Both the position numbers and the translations under genes were made by a program. Below the pieces are notes generated by a model. That model was not told the DNA's origin. It saw only the letters and a list, made by a program, of their open reading frames with translations, and ran no database searches. A stretch of 64,000 bases of DNA, taken from Bacteroidales bacterium (GTDB lineage: Bacteria; Bacteroidota; Bacteroidia; Bacteroidales; WCHB1-69). The stretch is taken from contig JAKSMG010000001.1 of the NCBI GenBank assembly GCA_024400755.1, positions 1 through 64,000 of the forward strand, written 5' to 3'. This document shows positions 46,059 through 55,717 of this stretch, one piece after another. How positions within the stretch are numbered: position 1 is the stretch's first letter; every line of letters begins with the position of its first letter.

Positions 46059-48334
46059 CACATTACATCAAAAGGACAAGGTTCTTTACCGATTTTGGTT
46101 ATTCTTTTACGCTTGAAGGTATAATTCACCGACAATTCCAAGCCACCGCGTGCCTTATTGGCAGGAGTCAGCGAAGACATCGTAATATCGTAATTGACGC
46201 CGAAACGCAAATTCTGCCAATCGAAGAAGACATCAACAATCAAAGCATCTTTCACCCGGTAAAATACGCCACCGCCCACCGAAAAATTAACGGTATAGCT
46301 GTTTTTCATCTGGAAATACTCAACATTTGCCCCAAAGACCACTTCGTAAAACTGTTTTTGAAACTCGGCATAAACCGCGGGTTGCAAGGCAAAATCGCTC
46401 ACCAAACGAAAACTTGACGTAAAATAGCAATTGACATTTAACGGCAAGCGCGTGGCCACATCATTAAAGGATTGATTGGGCTGAGTCAAATGCTTCGCAC
46501 TCACGCCAATCGTATATCTATCTGTCTTATTGGGCGAGAAATTCCACAAGAGTCCCGCCCCGCAGTCAAAAAAAAACACCTTGTCTTTTCCCAACGACTC
46601 GGAAATCGGGTTGTCGGCATCATAAATATTGTTCACGAACTGTTCGTCAAAAGACATTTGTCCGTAAGCGATGGAACGCTGAATGAACCCCGCATACAAG
46701 CCGACACCAATTTTATGGCGACCTCTATGTCCGATGGCTTTCAAATAGGAAAGCGACAAAAGCGGCTGCACGCTATTGTAACGGGTGTCGCCCGTATAAT
46801 CGCAATTGACGAGCACGCCCAGACTAAACTGTTGGCGATGTTGCTGGTCTTTAAAAATAGGAGCATCCACGAAGCAAGAAAAATGCACGTAGGGTTTCGT
46901 CACCGAGAGCCACTGCGTTTTTTGGTTGGCACCCAGCCGAAACAAACCGTCGTAGCAACCGGTCTGAGCCGGATTCAGTTCAAGCGGTGCATTATAAAAT
47001 TGCGAATAATGCAAATCTTGGGCAAAGCCAAAACGGAAACAGAAAAGAGAAACAAGCAACAAAATCACATATTTGTACTTGTCTTTCCAGCAATTCTTCA
47101 AGTGGCGGCGCAATTCATTTTCCCGAGGATTATTTCCCGGTTCATAAAATTTCTTACCCCTGATATTGTCGGGCAGGAACTCCTGTTCCACGAAATTGCC
47201 GGGATAATTATGCGCATACTTGTAGCCATCGGCATAATTCAGTTCCTTCATCAACTGGGTTGGAGCATTGCGCAAATGAAGCGGCACAGGCAAGTCACCT
47301 GTCTTTTTTACCCAATCGATGGCCTCGTCGATAGCCAGATACGAAGCATTGCTTTTGGGCGAACTTGCCAAATAGACAGCAGTTTGAGATAAAACGATTC
47401 GTGCTTCCGGCATACCGATGTGGTGAACGGCCTGAAAGCAATTGTTGGCCAGCAAAAGCGCATTGGGATTGGCATTGCCAATATCTTCAGAAGCCAGGAT
47501 AATCATACGTCGAGCGATGAACAGAGGATCTTCACCTGCCACCAGCATTCGGGCCAGCCAATACACGGCCCCATTGGGATCACTGCCCCGCAACGACTTG
47601 ATAAAAGCCGAAATGATGTCGTAATGCTGTTCGCCCTTTTTATCGTAAATAGCCAGATTTTTCTGGATAATACGCGTAACGGATTCATTGGTAACGATAA
47701 TCGTTCCTTCGGAAGGAGCCGTTGCCATTACGACCAGTTCTATGGCATTAAGCAACTTTCGGGCATCTCCGCCCGAAATACGCATCAAGGCCTCTTTTTC
47801 TTGAAAATCGATTTTGCAGTTCAGATGGGCTTCCAGATAAGTTTTTGCCGAAAGCATAATCTGTTCCAAATCGGCCTGTGCCAGTGATTTTAACGTATAA
47901 ACCTGACAACGTGACAAAAGCGGAGAGATAACCTCAAAAGATGGATTTTCGGTCGTCGCACCTATCAAAGTCACCACACCGCGTTCAACGGCACCCAACA
48001 AAGAATCTTGCTGAGACTTACTAAACCGATGAATTTCATCGATAAACAGAATCGACTTTTTTTCCGACTTTTCCGCCTTATCCAAGATCTCGCGAATATC
48101 CTTCACACCCGAACTGATGGCACTCAGCATATAGAAATCGGCACCCGTAACCTCAGCGATAAGGAGTGCCAAGGTTGTTTTGCCGACTCCGGGAGGTCCC
48201 CACAGAATCATCGAGTAAATATTGTCGTTTTCCAACGCCTGACGCAGAACGCCCCCCTGCCCCATCAAATGTTCCTGACCGATGTAGGCTTCCAAAGACT
48301 TGGGTCTCAATATTTCCGCCAGAGGTTGTTGCAT
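46058..48334 (-). CDS. In-frame fusion of RarA ATPase and PorP/SprF outer-membrane protein
   Basis: The 758-residue open frame joins two proteins. Residues 1-419 are a full RarA/MgsA clamp-loader-like AAA+ ATPase (Walker A GPPGVGKT 46-53, Walker B ILFIDE 95-100, C-terminal YEPGNNPRENELRRHLKNCW), which acts at stalled replication forks. Residues 423-758 begin with a signal-peptide-like stretch (VILLLVSLFCFRFGFAQ) and continue as PorP/SprF, with DLHYSQFYNAPLELNPAQTGC. No stop or Met lies between them. A GTG at 47066-47068 could start the second protein alone. The fusion may be real, or may come from loss of a short intergenic segment or a sequencing error. Confidence 0.85.
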   Translation of the reverse strand: MQQPLAEILRPKSLEAYIGQEHLMGQGGVLRQALENDNIYSMILWGPPGVGKTTLALLIAEVTGADFYMLSAISSGVKDIREILDKAEKSEKKSILFIDEIHRFSKSQQDSLLGAVERGVVTLIGATTENPSFEVISPLLSRCQVYTLKSLAQADLEQIMLSAKTYLEAHLNCKIDFQEKEALMRISGGDARKLLNAIELVVMATAPSEGTIIVTNESVTRIIQKNLAIYDKKGEQHYDIISAFIKSLRGSDPNGAVYWLARMLVAGEDPLFIARRMIILASEDIGNANPNALLLANNCFQAVHHIGMPEARIVLSQTAVYLASSPKSNASYLAIDEAIDWVKKTGDLPVPLHLRNAPTQLMKELNYADGYKYAHNYPGNFVEQEFLPDNIRGKKFYEPGNNPRENELRRHLKNCWKDKYKYVILLLVSLFCFRFGFAQDLHYSQFYNAPLELNPAQTGCYDGLFRLGANQKTQWLSVTKPYVHFSCFVDAPIFKDQQHRQQFSLGVLVNCDYTGDTRYNSVQPLLSLSYLKAIGHRGRHKIGVGLYAGFIQRSIAYGQMSFDEQFVNNIYDADNPISESLGKDKVFFFDCGAGLLWNFSPNKTDRYTIGVSAKHLTQPNQSFNDVATRLPLNVNCYFTSSFRLVSDFALQPAVYAEFQKQFYEVVFGANVEYFQMKNSYTVNFSVGGGVFYRVKDALIVDVFFDWQNLRFGVNYDITMSSLTPANKARGGLELSVNYTFKRKRITKIGKEPCPFDVM

Positions 48335-48345
48335 AACGATGAAAT

Positions 48346-49464
48346 TTATTCTGTCAAAGCGTTTTGAATTTTATTTTTCTTCTTTAATTTAGAAAACGAA
48401 TCAATACCGATACGCAGGGAGAAAATGTGCGAATACAAAGCCACCGACACATCTCCCACATCGGTAAAGGCGTAATCGATCGCCACAATATCCTTGATAT
48501 TGACACCGATACCAAGATTAATTTGGCAAGTCACCTTCCGTTTGTTGTCAAAATCGGTTTCACGCTGGAAATTTCCGATGCCGGCACGGATAGCCACAAT
48601 CTTCTTGTAGGCAAATTCCATCCCAAAATGCGGATTGAACGAAAACACTTTCGTACTCAGGATATCGTCACGGCGACCATCGAAAGTGAAATCGGCATTC
48701 AAGGCGAAAGTGGCATTAAAGCCCTTGCCGAACTCAACATATTTGGCTCCACCGAGCACCAATTGAGGAAGCGTCACTTCCAGTGAGTTTTCAGGGATTT
48801 CATTGCCAGTTTGGATAAACACCTCCTTCACCTGATCGGAAAGCGTATAGTTCCAGGCATTGAAAGTACTGGTGGCATCTTGCAAAAAAGCACCCACCTG
48901 CCAACCCTTGCGATGGAACTGCACACCCAAATCCAGGCCAAAACCCCAGGCACCGGCAAACTTTCCTATTTTCCGGCGAACAATCTTCACATTTCCTCCC
49001 ACCGAAAGGCCCTGCACCTTTTTGAAATTATAGGCATAACTTAACAAGAAAGCATTATCGGCAGAAGAAAAATACGAGATTTTATCATAATCAATATTTC
49101 CCTGATTATCAATTAATTCTGTCGTATTCATAATATTATCCACTCCAAAGCGGATATAAGAAAACGCCACTGTGGAAGTCGAATCCACCTTATAGGCGAT
49201 GCCTGCATAATCGTATTTTGAAATACCGGCGAAATACTCGGCGTGCATAGCGGAAAGTTGAAGTTTCTGCGACATTCTTCCCAAGCCGGCGGGATTCCAG
49301 TAGGCAGAAGTCACGTCATCGGAAATGGCGACCATTGAGTTGGCCATAGAGAGTCCGCGAGCACCAACACCCAGTGAAAGGAAAGCATTGCTATACTTGG
49401 CTGTTTGGGCAGACAAGGCCACCGACAGCAAACAACACAGTACGAATAGTATGCTTCTTTTCAT
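48346..49464 (-). CDS. PorV/PorQ family outer-membrane protein
   Basis: The 372-residue beta-barrel protein has a signal peptide (MKRSILFVLCCLLSVALSAQ). It has the PorV/PorQ start YSNAFLSLGVGARGLSMANSMVAISDDVTSAYWNPAGL and ends in beta strands (DYAFTDVGDVSVALYSHIFSLRIG). PorV and PorQ help move type IX secretion cargo from the translocon to the surface. ATG at 49464 gives a proper signal peptide. It is followed 11 bases later by the RarA-PorP fusion and then the PorE-like gene, which forms one unit. Confidence 0.88.
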   Translation of the reverse strand: MKRSILFVLCCLLSVALSAQTAKYSNAFLSLGVGARGLSMANSMVAISDDVTSAYWNPAGLGRMSQKLQLSAMHAEYFAGISKYDYAGIAYKVDSTSTVAFSYIRFGVDNIMNTTELIDNQGNIDYDKISYFSSADNAFLLSYAYNFKKVQGLSVGGNVKIVRRKIGKFAGAWGFGLDLGVQFHRKGWQVGAFLQDATSTFNAWNYTLSDQVKEVFIQTGNEIPENSLEVTLPQLVLGGAKYVEFGKGFNATFALNADFTFDGRRDDILSTKVFSFNPHFGMEFAYKKIVAIRAGIGNFQRETDFDNKRKVTCQINLGIGVNIKDIVAIDYAFTDVGDVSVALYSHIFSLRIGIDSFSKLKKKNKIQNALTE

Positions 49465-49578
49465 ATTACATAGTATAAACTGCAAAGATACATTTTTTTT
49501 TTGAACTACATATTAAAATATCTGACCATCAAAAAAAATTGGAATTACACCCTTAATTTCTGTCTTATAACACAAAAA

Positions 49579-49609
49579 AAGAGGATAAACCTTGTGGATC
49601 TATCCTCTT
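49579..49609 (-). terminator. Terminator after eno
   Basis: AAGAGGATA (49579-49587) pairs with TATCCTCTT (49601-49609), with an A run to the left that reads as a T run on the minus strand. Confidence 0.75.
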
Positions 49610-49631
49610 CAATGATATCAGATTGTCATCC

Positions 49632-50948
<1,317 letters not shown>

Positions 50949-51013
50949 TTAATTTTAAAGCTTGCAAAGATACAAATTTTTATGATAACTGAAAATGAAA
51001 AAAAGAAAATTCC

Positions 51014-51021
51014 TATCTTTG
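51014..51021 (+). promoter_or_regulatory. -7 box of recQ
   Basis: TATCTTTG, 34 bases before the recQ ATG. The cas1 gene starts 30 bases after recQ and has no box of its own, so this promoter may also have driven cas1-cas2. Confidence 0.6.
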
Positions 51022-51054
51022 CAAACTTGAAGCAAGAAAGCTATTAGACAAAGG

Positions 51055-52959
51055 ATGATGACCAAGGAAGAAAACATACGAAGAATTCTCAAGGACAACT
51101 GGGGTTACGACCAATTTAGGCCATTGCAGGAAGACATTATCCTGTCGGTGATGAACGGCAACGACACCTTGGCGCTTTTGCCCACCGGAGGCGGCAAATC
51201 CATTTGTTTCCAAGTGCCGGGTCTCGCATTGGATGGCTTATGTATGGTGGTTTCACCACTTATCGCACTGATGAAAGACCAGGTGGCCAATCTGCGAAAA
51301 CGAGGCATCAAGGCCGCAGCACTGTATTCTGGTATGTCAAAGCACGACATTGAATTGGTGCTGAACAACTGCGCTTTCGACCCCGACTACAAATTTCTGT
51401 ACGTCTCACCCGAACGCCTTAAAACCGACTCGTTTCGTGCGACCTTGTCACAGTTGAAGGTTGGACTGATTGCCATTGACGAGGCCCACTGCATTTCCCA
51501 GTGGGGCTACGACTTTCGTCCGCCATACTTGGAAATCGCCGAAATTCGACAGTTCTTTCCCAAAGTACCTGTGCTAGCCCTTACCGCCACGGCGACTCCA
51601 GAAGTGGTAAAAGACATCCAGGACAAGCTTCATTTCCCCAAATACAATGTCTTTCAAAAGAGTTTCAAGCGGGACAACCTGACTTATTATGTTGTAAAAG
51701 AAGAGGATAAAAACAACAGGATGTTGCGTATCATGAAGCGCTACCAGGGAACGGGCATCGTATATGTTCGCAATCGAAGAAAAACGCAGGAAACCGCGGA
51801 ATTTCTGCAGCGGAACGGCATTACCGCCGACTTTTACCACGCCGGCTTGGACGGAGCCACCCGCGACCGCAAGCAGGACGAATGGATGCACGACAAGACC
51901 CGCGTCATCGTTTCCACCAACGCCTTCGGGATGGGCATTGACAAGCCCGACGTACGCTTTGTCATCCACATCGACATTCCCGACACATTGGAGGGCTATT
52001 TTCAGGAAGCGGGACGAGGCGGCCGCGACGAAAAGGAATCCGTGGCGATTATGCTTTACGACGACTCCGACATCCGCGAACTGAAACGCAATTTTGAATT
52101 GACCTTTCCACCTATCGAAGCCATTAGAAAAGTATATGCGGTACTTTGCCAACATTACGGCATCGCCATCGGCTGCGGCGAAGGAATGACTTTTCCCTTC
52201 AACTTGGCCGAACTGCTGAAACCCGCCGGCTTAAATATGGTGGCGGTCTATAATTCCATCAAGTTCTTGGAAAAAATGGGCATTGTCTATCTTAACGAGG
52301 ACGGCAAGAAGACCTCGCAGCTCAGTATGAATTTCGGCGGCGACCAACTGACCAATTACGAAAACAAGCATCCCGAAAATGCCGAGTTCATCAAATTGAT
52401 TTTGCGCTCCTACAGTGGCTTATTCACCCGGTACGTCAACATTGACGAAGCCGAAATCGCCAAAAGAGCGGAAATGGAAGAAGAGGACGTTGTTCATTTG
52501 CTGCAAAAGCTATCGCGTCAGGGACTATGGAGTTACAGTCAACGCACCCAGATTCCGCTAATCACCTTTCTAAGCAATAGAATTTCCGAAGACTATCTTT
52601 ACTTCAGTCCCGAAATCTACAAGCAACGTAAAGCCGTGGCACAAAAACGCTTAGAAGAAGTACTGCACTTCGTGCAATGCGAGGATCGTTGTCGAAGCCA
52701 GTTGTTGCTGGCCTACTTCGGAGAAACCAAGAGCAAGGCCTGCGGCAAATGCGACGTATGCCTTAAAGTCCATCGGGAAGAACTTGACAAGCAGGAATTT
52801 GACGCCATCGTCGCAGAAGTTAAATCCGTAATTTCCTCAGCTGACAAACCACTTAGTCCCAAAGAAACAGTGCTGTTGGTCTCTGACAAATTCACCCAGG
52901 AGAAAGTTGTCAAGGTGGTGCGATGGATGGTGGATAACGGGGAGATTCCTTTATCGTAG
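51055..52959 (+). CDS. recQ: RecQ family ATP-dependent DNA helicase
   Basis: The 634-residue helicase has LPTGGGKSICFQVP (motif I), IDEAHCISQWGYDFRPPYL (motif II, DEAH), LALTATATPEV (motif III), STNAFGMGIDKPDVRFVIH (motif V) and QEAGRGGRDE (motif VI). The zinc-binding domain has CEDRCRSQLLLAYFGETKSKACGKCDVC. There is no obvious HRDC domain; the last 40 residues form a short helical region. It unwinds DNA 3' to 5' in repair. It is 30 bases upstream of cas1 on the same strand. Confidence 0.96.
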   Translation: MMTKEENIRRILKDNWGYDQFRPLQEDIILSVMNGNDTLALLPTGGGKSICFQVPGLALDGLCMVVSPLIALMKDQVANLRKRGIKAAALYSGMSKHDIELVLNNCAFDPDYKFLYVSPERLKTDSFRATLSQLKVGLIAIDEAHCISQWGYDFRPPYLEIAEIRQFFPKVPVLALTATATPEVVKDIQDKLHFPKYNVFQKSFKRDNLTYYVVKEEDKNNRMLRIMKRYQGTGIVYVRNRRKTQETAEFLQRNGITADFYHAGLDGATRDRKQDEWMHDKTRVIVSTNAFGMGIDKPDVRFVIHIDIPDTLEGYFQEAGRGGRDEKESVAIMLYDDSDIRELKRNFELTFPPIEAIRKVYAVLCQHYGIAIGCGEGMTFPFNLAELLKPAGLNMVAVYNSIKFLEKMGIVYLNEDGKKTSQLSMNFGGDQLTNYENKHPENAEFIKLILRSYSGLFTRYVNIDEAEIAKRAEMEEEDVVHLLQKLSRQGLWSYSQRTQIPLITFLSNRISEDYLYFSPEIYKQRKAVAQKRLEEVLHFVQCEDRCRSQLLLAYFGETKSKACGKCDVCLKVHREELDKQEFDAIVAEVKSVISSADKPLSPKETVLLVSDKFTQEKVVKVVRWMVDNGEIPLS

Positions 52960-52989
52960 CTTACCAGATTTCCATATAAAAGAAACACC

Positions 52990-53754
52990 ATGGCAAAACA
53001 AACGATTTATCTTACTTCTGCCGTAGATTTAAGTGTACAGCATAATCAACTACGCATATTAATGGCTGACAGTGGGAAAGAATATTTGCGATCATTTGAA
53101 GATATCCGAATGATTATCGTTGACCACCATTCGGTACATATAACCATTCCGCTAATCAATCTTTTGGCTCAAAACAACATCGGTGTAGTATTTTGCAATG
53201 AACATCACATTCCTACCACAATGTTGATGGATTTGGATTCCAACTGTATGCAGACGAAACATTTTCGTGCACAGTTAGAAGCAGGAAAAATCATAAACAA
53301 ACAAATATGGAAACAAATTGTTGAACGAAAAATACAAAATCAATCCAACTTGCTCAGTAAATTATCATTAGGAGAAAATTTATTAAAGCCTTACTACACG
53401 AATGTCAAAAGTGGCGACACAACAAATAGGGAAGGCATAGCAGCTAAACAGTATTGGCGACACTTATTTGGTGAAAAATTCCTTCGAGACAGAATGGGAC
53501 CTTGTCCGAATAATTATCTGAATTATGGATATACTTTATTACGTTCGGCAATGGCACGCGCCATTATGGATGCAGGACTATTGCCTATGATAGGGATATT
53601 CCATTGCAACTACTACAATTCTTTCCCACTGGCTGATGATTTAATGGAACCATACCGACCATTTATAGACGAAAAGGTTTTTAAGATACTTCTAAGTGGA
53701 AAAACAGAAATAGACAAAGACGTCCTGCAACAATCTCTTGAAAGACGGTTTTGA
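52990..53754 (+). CDS. cas1: Cas1, type II-like, C-terminally truncated
   Basis: The 254-residue protein resembles type II Cas1: TTNREGIAAKQYWRHLFG (metal-ligand Glu148), NYGYTLLRSAMARAIMDAGL, IGIFHCNYYNSFPLADDLMEPYRP (His205, Glu220). All three metal ligands are present. Family members are about 290-305 residues long. This one runs out after DVLQQSL and ends with four residues from a shifted frame, so about 50 C-terminal residues are missing. Cas1 forms the spacer integrase with Cas2. No cas9 lies beside it: recQ is 30 bases upstream. Confidence 0.88.
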   Translation: MAKQTIYLTSAVDLSVQHNQLRILMADSGKEYLRSFEDIRMIIVDHHSVHITIPLINLLAQNNIGVVFCNEHHIPTTMLMDLDSNCMQTKHFRAQLEAGKIINKQIWKQIVERKIQNQSNLLSKLSLGENLLKPYYTNVKSGDTTNREGIAAKQYWRHLFGEKFLRDRMGPCPNNYLNYGYTLLRSAMARAIMDAGLLPMIGIFHCNYYNSFPLADDLMEPYRPFIDEKVFKILLSGKTEIDKDVLQQSLERRF

Positions 53755-53974
53755 AAAAATACACAAAAGCTTGTATTTGAGATATTGTTCCACACTATAC
53801 AATGCACAAATACACAAAAAGAGAGTACAAAATGCCATATTTAAGAACTGCAGGGTAAGCGTTTTTCTCATTGGTGATAAACAGACAGAATTTGCATACC
53901 TATATTTGGGAAGTAAAAATTCAAAAAAAAGCGAAAAATTATTTCAAAGCCCTGAAATAATTGATTTTTTTTAG
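53738..53974 (+). pseudogene. cas2: Cas2 C-terminal remnant
   Basis: The reading frame gives LKDGFEKIHKSLYLRYCST, then KRVQNAIFKNCRVSVFLIGDKQ and a short tail ending EIIDFF. This matches the C-terminal two thirds of type II Cas2, in which a KDGF-like segment follows the first beta-alpha unit. The N-terminal 30-40 residues, including the first strand with the conserved Asp, are missing. The frame enters from within the cas1 end. A single deletion of roughly 250 bp would remove the cas1 tail and cas2 head together. It ends 48 bases before the first CRISPR repeat. Confidence 0.75.
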
Positions 53975-54022
53975 CAAAAACACAATATAGCATATTGATT
54001 AACAAAAAATTGCAGCATTGAG

Positions 54023-54122
54023 GTTTAAGTGTTAAATAATTTTGATGAGATTAAAACATGTAGCGGTACAGTTCGCCAACCTCAACGGTTTAAGTGTTAA
54101 ATAATTTTGATGAGATTAAAAC
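54023..54122. CRISPR. CRISPR unit: repeat 1, 30-nt spacer, repeat 2
   Basis: Two identical 35-bp repeats (54023-54057 and 54088-54122) begin GTTTAAGTGTTAAAT and end GATGAGATTAAAAC. They flank a 30-nt spacer (54058-54087). Five more copies occur downstream at 55107, 55332, 57443, 57913 and 59123. The unit is 48 bp after the cas2 remnant. The repeat ends GTTT/AAAC are usual for CRISPR repeats. I could not find an anti-repeat (tracrRNA), and the array orientation is not certain. Confidence 0.85.
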
Positions 54123-54366
54123 TAATGGTAATATTATTGGAAATGGGGAGAATTTCCCATACGATACTTTAGAAGACTTAATAAAAATACTTAACGAAAC
54201 TACAAGCTTTTATGCGGCCAGTGTTCTGCTTTCTGCGTTTGATATTCATAAAGTTGTTCTTAACACTGCAAAATTTGACCAAAATGGGATGAAATACTTC
54301 AATGTGCTACCATTCGTGCTTACATTGAATAGTGATGATGAATATAATTTTTTAATTGAAAATTGA
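54123..54366 (+). pseudogene. 5'-truncated unknown ORF starting at repeat 2
   Basis: An open frame of 80 residues (NGNIIGNGENFPYDTLEDL to DDEYNFLIEN) runs out of repeat 2. An ATG exists inside the repeat, but the repeat-derived residues are not part of the original protein. It is helical with no recognised family. The first 30 bases would be the spacer under the spacer-bridging reading. Confidence 0.55.
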
Positions 54367-54378
54367 TATGATTGGAAT

Positions 54379-54732
54379 CTACCAAGTGCCAGGAAATGAA
54401 TTGACATACTCAACTCTAAAATCCGGAAAAGAATCCACTATTTGTATAGTGAAATCCGGAAAAGAATCTACAATTTCCCATTTTCCACATTCGATAGGAA
54501 ACGATTCAACCAATTCTACGCGTATGTCAGGGAAACTACTGACAATTTCAACTCTGAAATCAGCAAAACCATCCACTATTTTCACCCGTCCATACAGAGG
54601 TTTTCCATTGAATGTGCAATTTTCTTTATCAAGACCTGGATCTGAAATTTTCAATGTATCGGACGGAATGTACGCCGCATAGCCGGCCAAAACGAAAATC
54701 GAAAACAACAAAGTACATAAAAAACTTTTCAT
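54379..54732 (-). CDS. Secreted 7(1) septoil knot domain-like protein
   Basis: The 117-residue protein has a signal peptide (MKSFLCTLLFSIFVLAGYAA). About six to seven short repeats of the pattern [VI]xxVxSFPDFxV follow (VKIVDGFADFR, VEIVSSFPDI, VELVESFPIECGK, WEIVDSFPDF, IQIVDSFPDF, VEYVNSFPG). I recall this pattern from proteins annotated with the 7(1) septoil knot domain, for which structure prediction gives a seven-crossing knot. The function is unknown. It is convergent with the preceding fragment. Confidence 0.75.
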   Translation of the reverse strand: MKSFLCTLLFSIFVLAGYAAYIPSDTLKISDPGLDKENCTFNGKPLYGRVKIVDGFADFRVEIVSSFPDIRVELVESFPIECGKWEIVDSFPDFTIQIVDSFPDFRVEYVNSFPGTW

Positions 54733-54748
54733 AATATAACAAATATCG

Positions 54749-55106
54749 ATGTTGACACTTCAGTGCGAAATCAGGATTCATAATATAGACTCTGAAAAAA
54801 CGGTCAGGTTTAATTATGCCAACAGCATAGTTGTGAAGACATCGTGCAAAAACCTTACCGATACGGCTACGGTTAAGGTTCCAAAAAAATGAGTTGGAAT
54901 GGCAAACCTTTGACCGATTATGTCAAACGCAATGACGAAATATCCATCCGCGTCGGATACAAAGAATACGGTCTTGAAACGGTGTTTAAAGGCTATGTAA
55001 GCCGTGTTGAAAACAGCACTCCGATTGTCATTGAATGCGAAAACGAGATGCGCCTGTTCAAGACCATTACGGTAAAGGCTGAAATCATCAAGAATTTCAA
55101 TATCAA
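54749..55106 (+). pseudogene. Phage structural protein fragment, frameshifted and cut at repeat 3
   Basis: MLTLQCEIRIHNIDSEKTVR to TATVKVPKK is followed by a stop in the same frame. One more A in the A7 run at 54883-54889 would join it to MSWNGKPLTDYVKRNDEISI and onward. Together they resemble a Bacteroidota phage late protein (baseplate/tail hub type). The second part ends inside repeat 3 with repeat-derived residues, so the 3' end is missing. The frameshift could be natural or a homopolymer error. Confidence 0.65.
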
Positions 55107-55141
55107 GTTTAAGTGTTAAATAATTTTGATGAGATTAAAAC
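55107..55141. repeat. CRISPR-type repeat, copy 3
   Basis: Identical to copies 1 and 2. The left flank is inside a phage gene and the right flank inside a fibronectin type III-like gene on the other strand. Confidence 0.95.
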
Positions 55142-55331
55142 ACAAAACGGTACTCGCACTGTTCGCTGAGCGAGCAAAGAGAAGTGGCAAAGACAACAGA
55201 ATTAACAACATAGTCGCTGGTATCGATAGAACTACACAATGAGCGTACATATACTTCATATTCAGTGCTGGAAGTCAAACCAGTAAGTATGAACGGATTT
55301 GAAGTAGCCAACACCTGAGTACCCGTTCCTG
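55142..55331 (-). pseudogene. Fibronectin type III-like domain fragment
   Basis: The whole 190 bp between repeats 3 and 4 is open on the minus strand: GTGTQVLATSNPFILTGLTS, STEYEVYVRSLCSSIDTSDY, VVNSVVFATSLCSLSEQCEY. The phrase LTGLTSSTEYEVYVRSLC is the end of a fibronectin type III domain as found in large secreted Bacteroidota proteins. Both ends are cut exactly by repeats. Confidence 0.7.
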
Positions 55332-55366
55332 GTTTAAGTGTTAAATAATTTTGATGAGATTAAAAC
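55332..55366. repeat. CRISPR-type repeat, copy 4
   Basis: Identical to copies 1-3. The next 30 bases are the 3' end of another gene, including its stop. Confidence 0.95.
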
Positions 55367-55396
55367 AATATCGACGATGTAAAAGTTGTCAAATAA
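55367..55396 (+). pseudogene. 3' end of a secreted-protein gene (30 nt)
   Basis: The 30 bases after repeat 4 read NIDDVKVVK and a TAA stop. IDDVKV at the extreme C-terminus is typical of MAM/carbohydrate-binding-like domains. A rho-independent terminator 37 bases later supports this being a genuine gene end. Confidence 0.5.
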
Positions 55397-55433
55397 TGTT
55401 TTTCTTGTAAAGAAGAAAACTGAAATGCGAAAG

Positions 55434-55467
55434 AGGGGGCCACAAGTGTGTATTCCCCCTTTTTTTT
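55434..55467 (+). terminator. Terminator after the 55367 gene end
   Basis: AGGGGG (55434-55439) and CCCCCT (55455-55460), followed by a T7 run. Confidence 0.7.
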
Positions 55468-55596
55468 CTATCCCTTTTCCACGGCAGTACCCGCCCCCGC
55501 TCGTCCGTACCTGTCCCCGTGCCGCAGGCGGGTGCACGGAGATTCCGTCACTCGCTGCGCTCGCAGCGGAATGGCAGGGTAACAGACTAACGTAAA

Positions 55597-55645
55597 GGTG
55601 GGGGTGGGGAGGAGGCGACACCGTCGCCTCCTCCCCATCCCCACC
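55597..55645. other. Very stable 23-bp GC hairpin
   Basis: The left arm at 55597-55619 (from GGTGGGG to GGCGAC) and the right arm at 55623-55645 (from GTCGCC to CCCACC) pair at 22 of 23 positions around the 3-base loop ACC. It sits in a GC-rich 200-bp stretch (55470-55650) with a second hairpin (GCTGCG/CGCAGC near 55557-55570), downstream of the PEGA gene. It has no T run. It may be an RNA-protecting structure or part of a dispersed repeat. Confidence 0.7.
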
Positions 55646-55717
55646 TATCATATTGGTTTTAATGGTGCAGAGACGGTGTTTGAGTCTGTCAAAGACGCCC
55701 TCGGCTTCTGCTTGCAA

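Noticed and set aside
46472..47392. 306-codon plus-strand frame
   Set aside because: Antisense to the RarA-PorP frame and without conserved motifs.
53975..54022. tracrRNA or leader promoter between the cas2 remnant and repeat 1
   Set aside because: No segment complementary to the repeat and no TAnnTTTG box could be found in these 48 bases.
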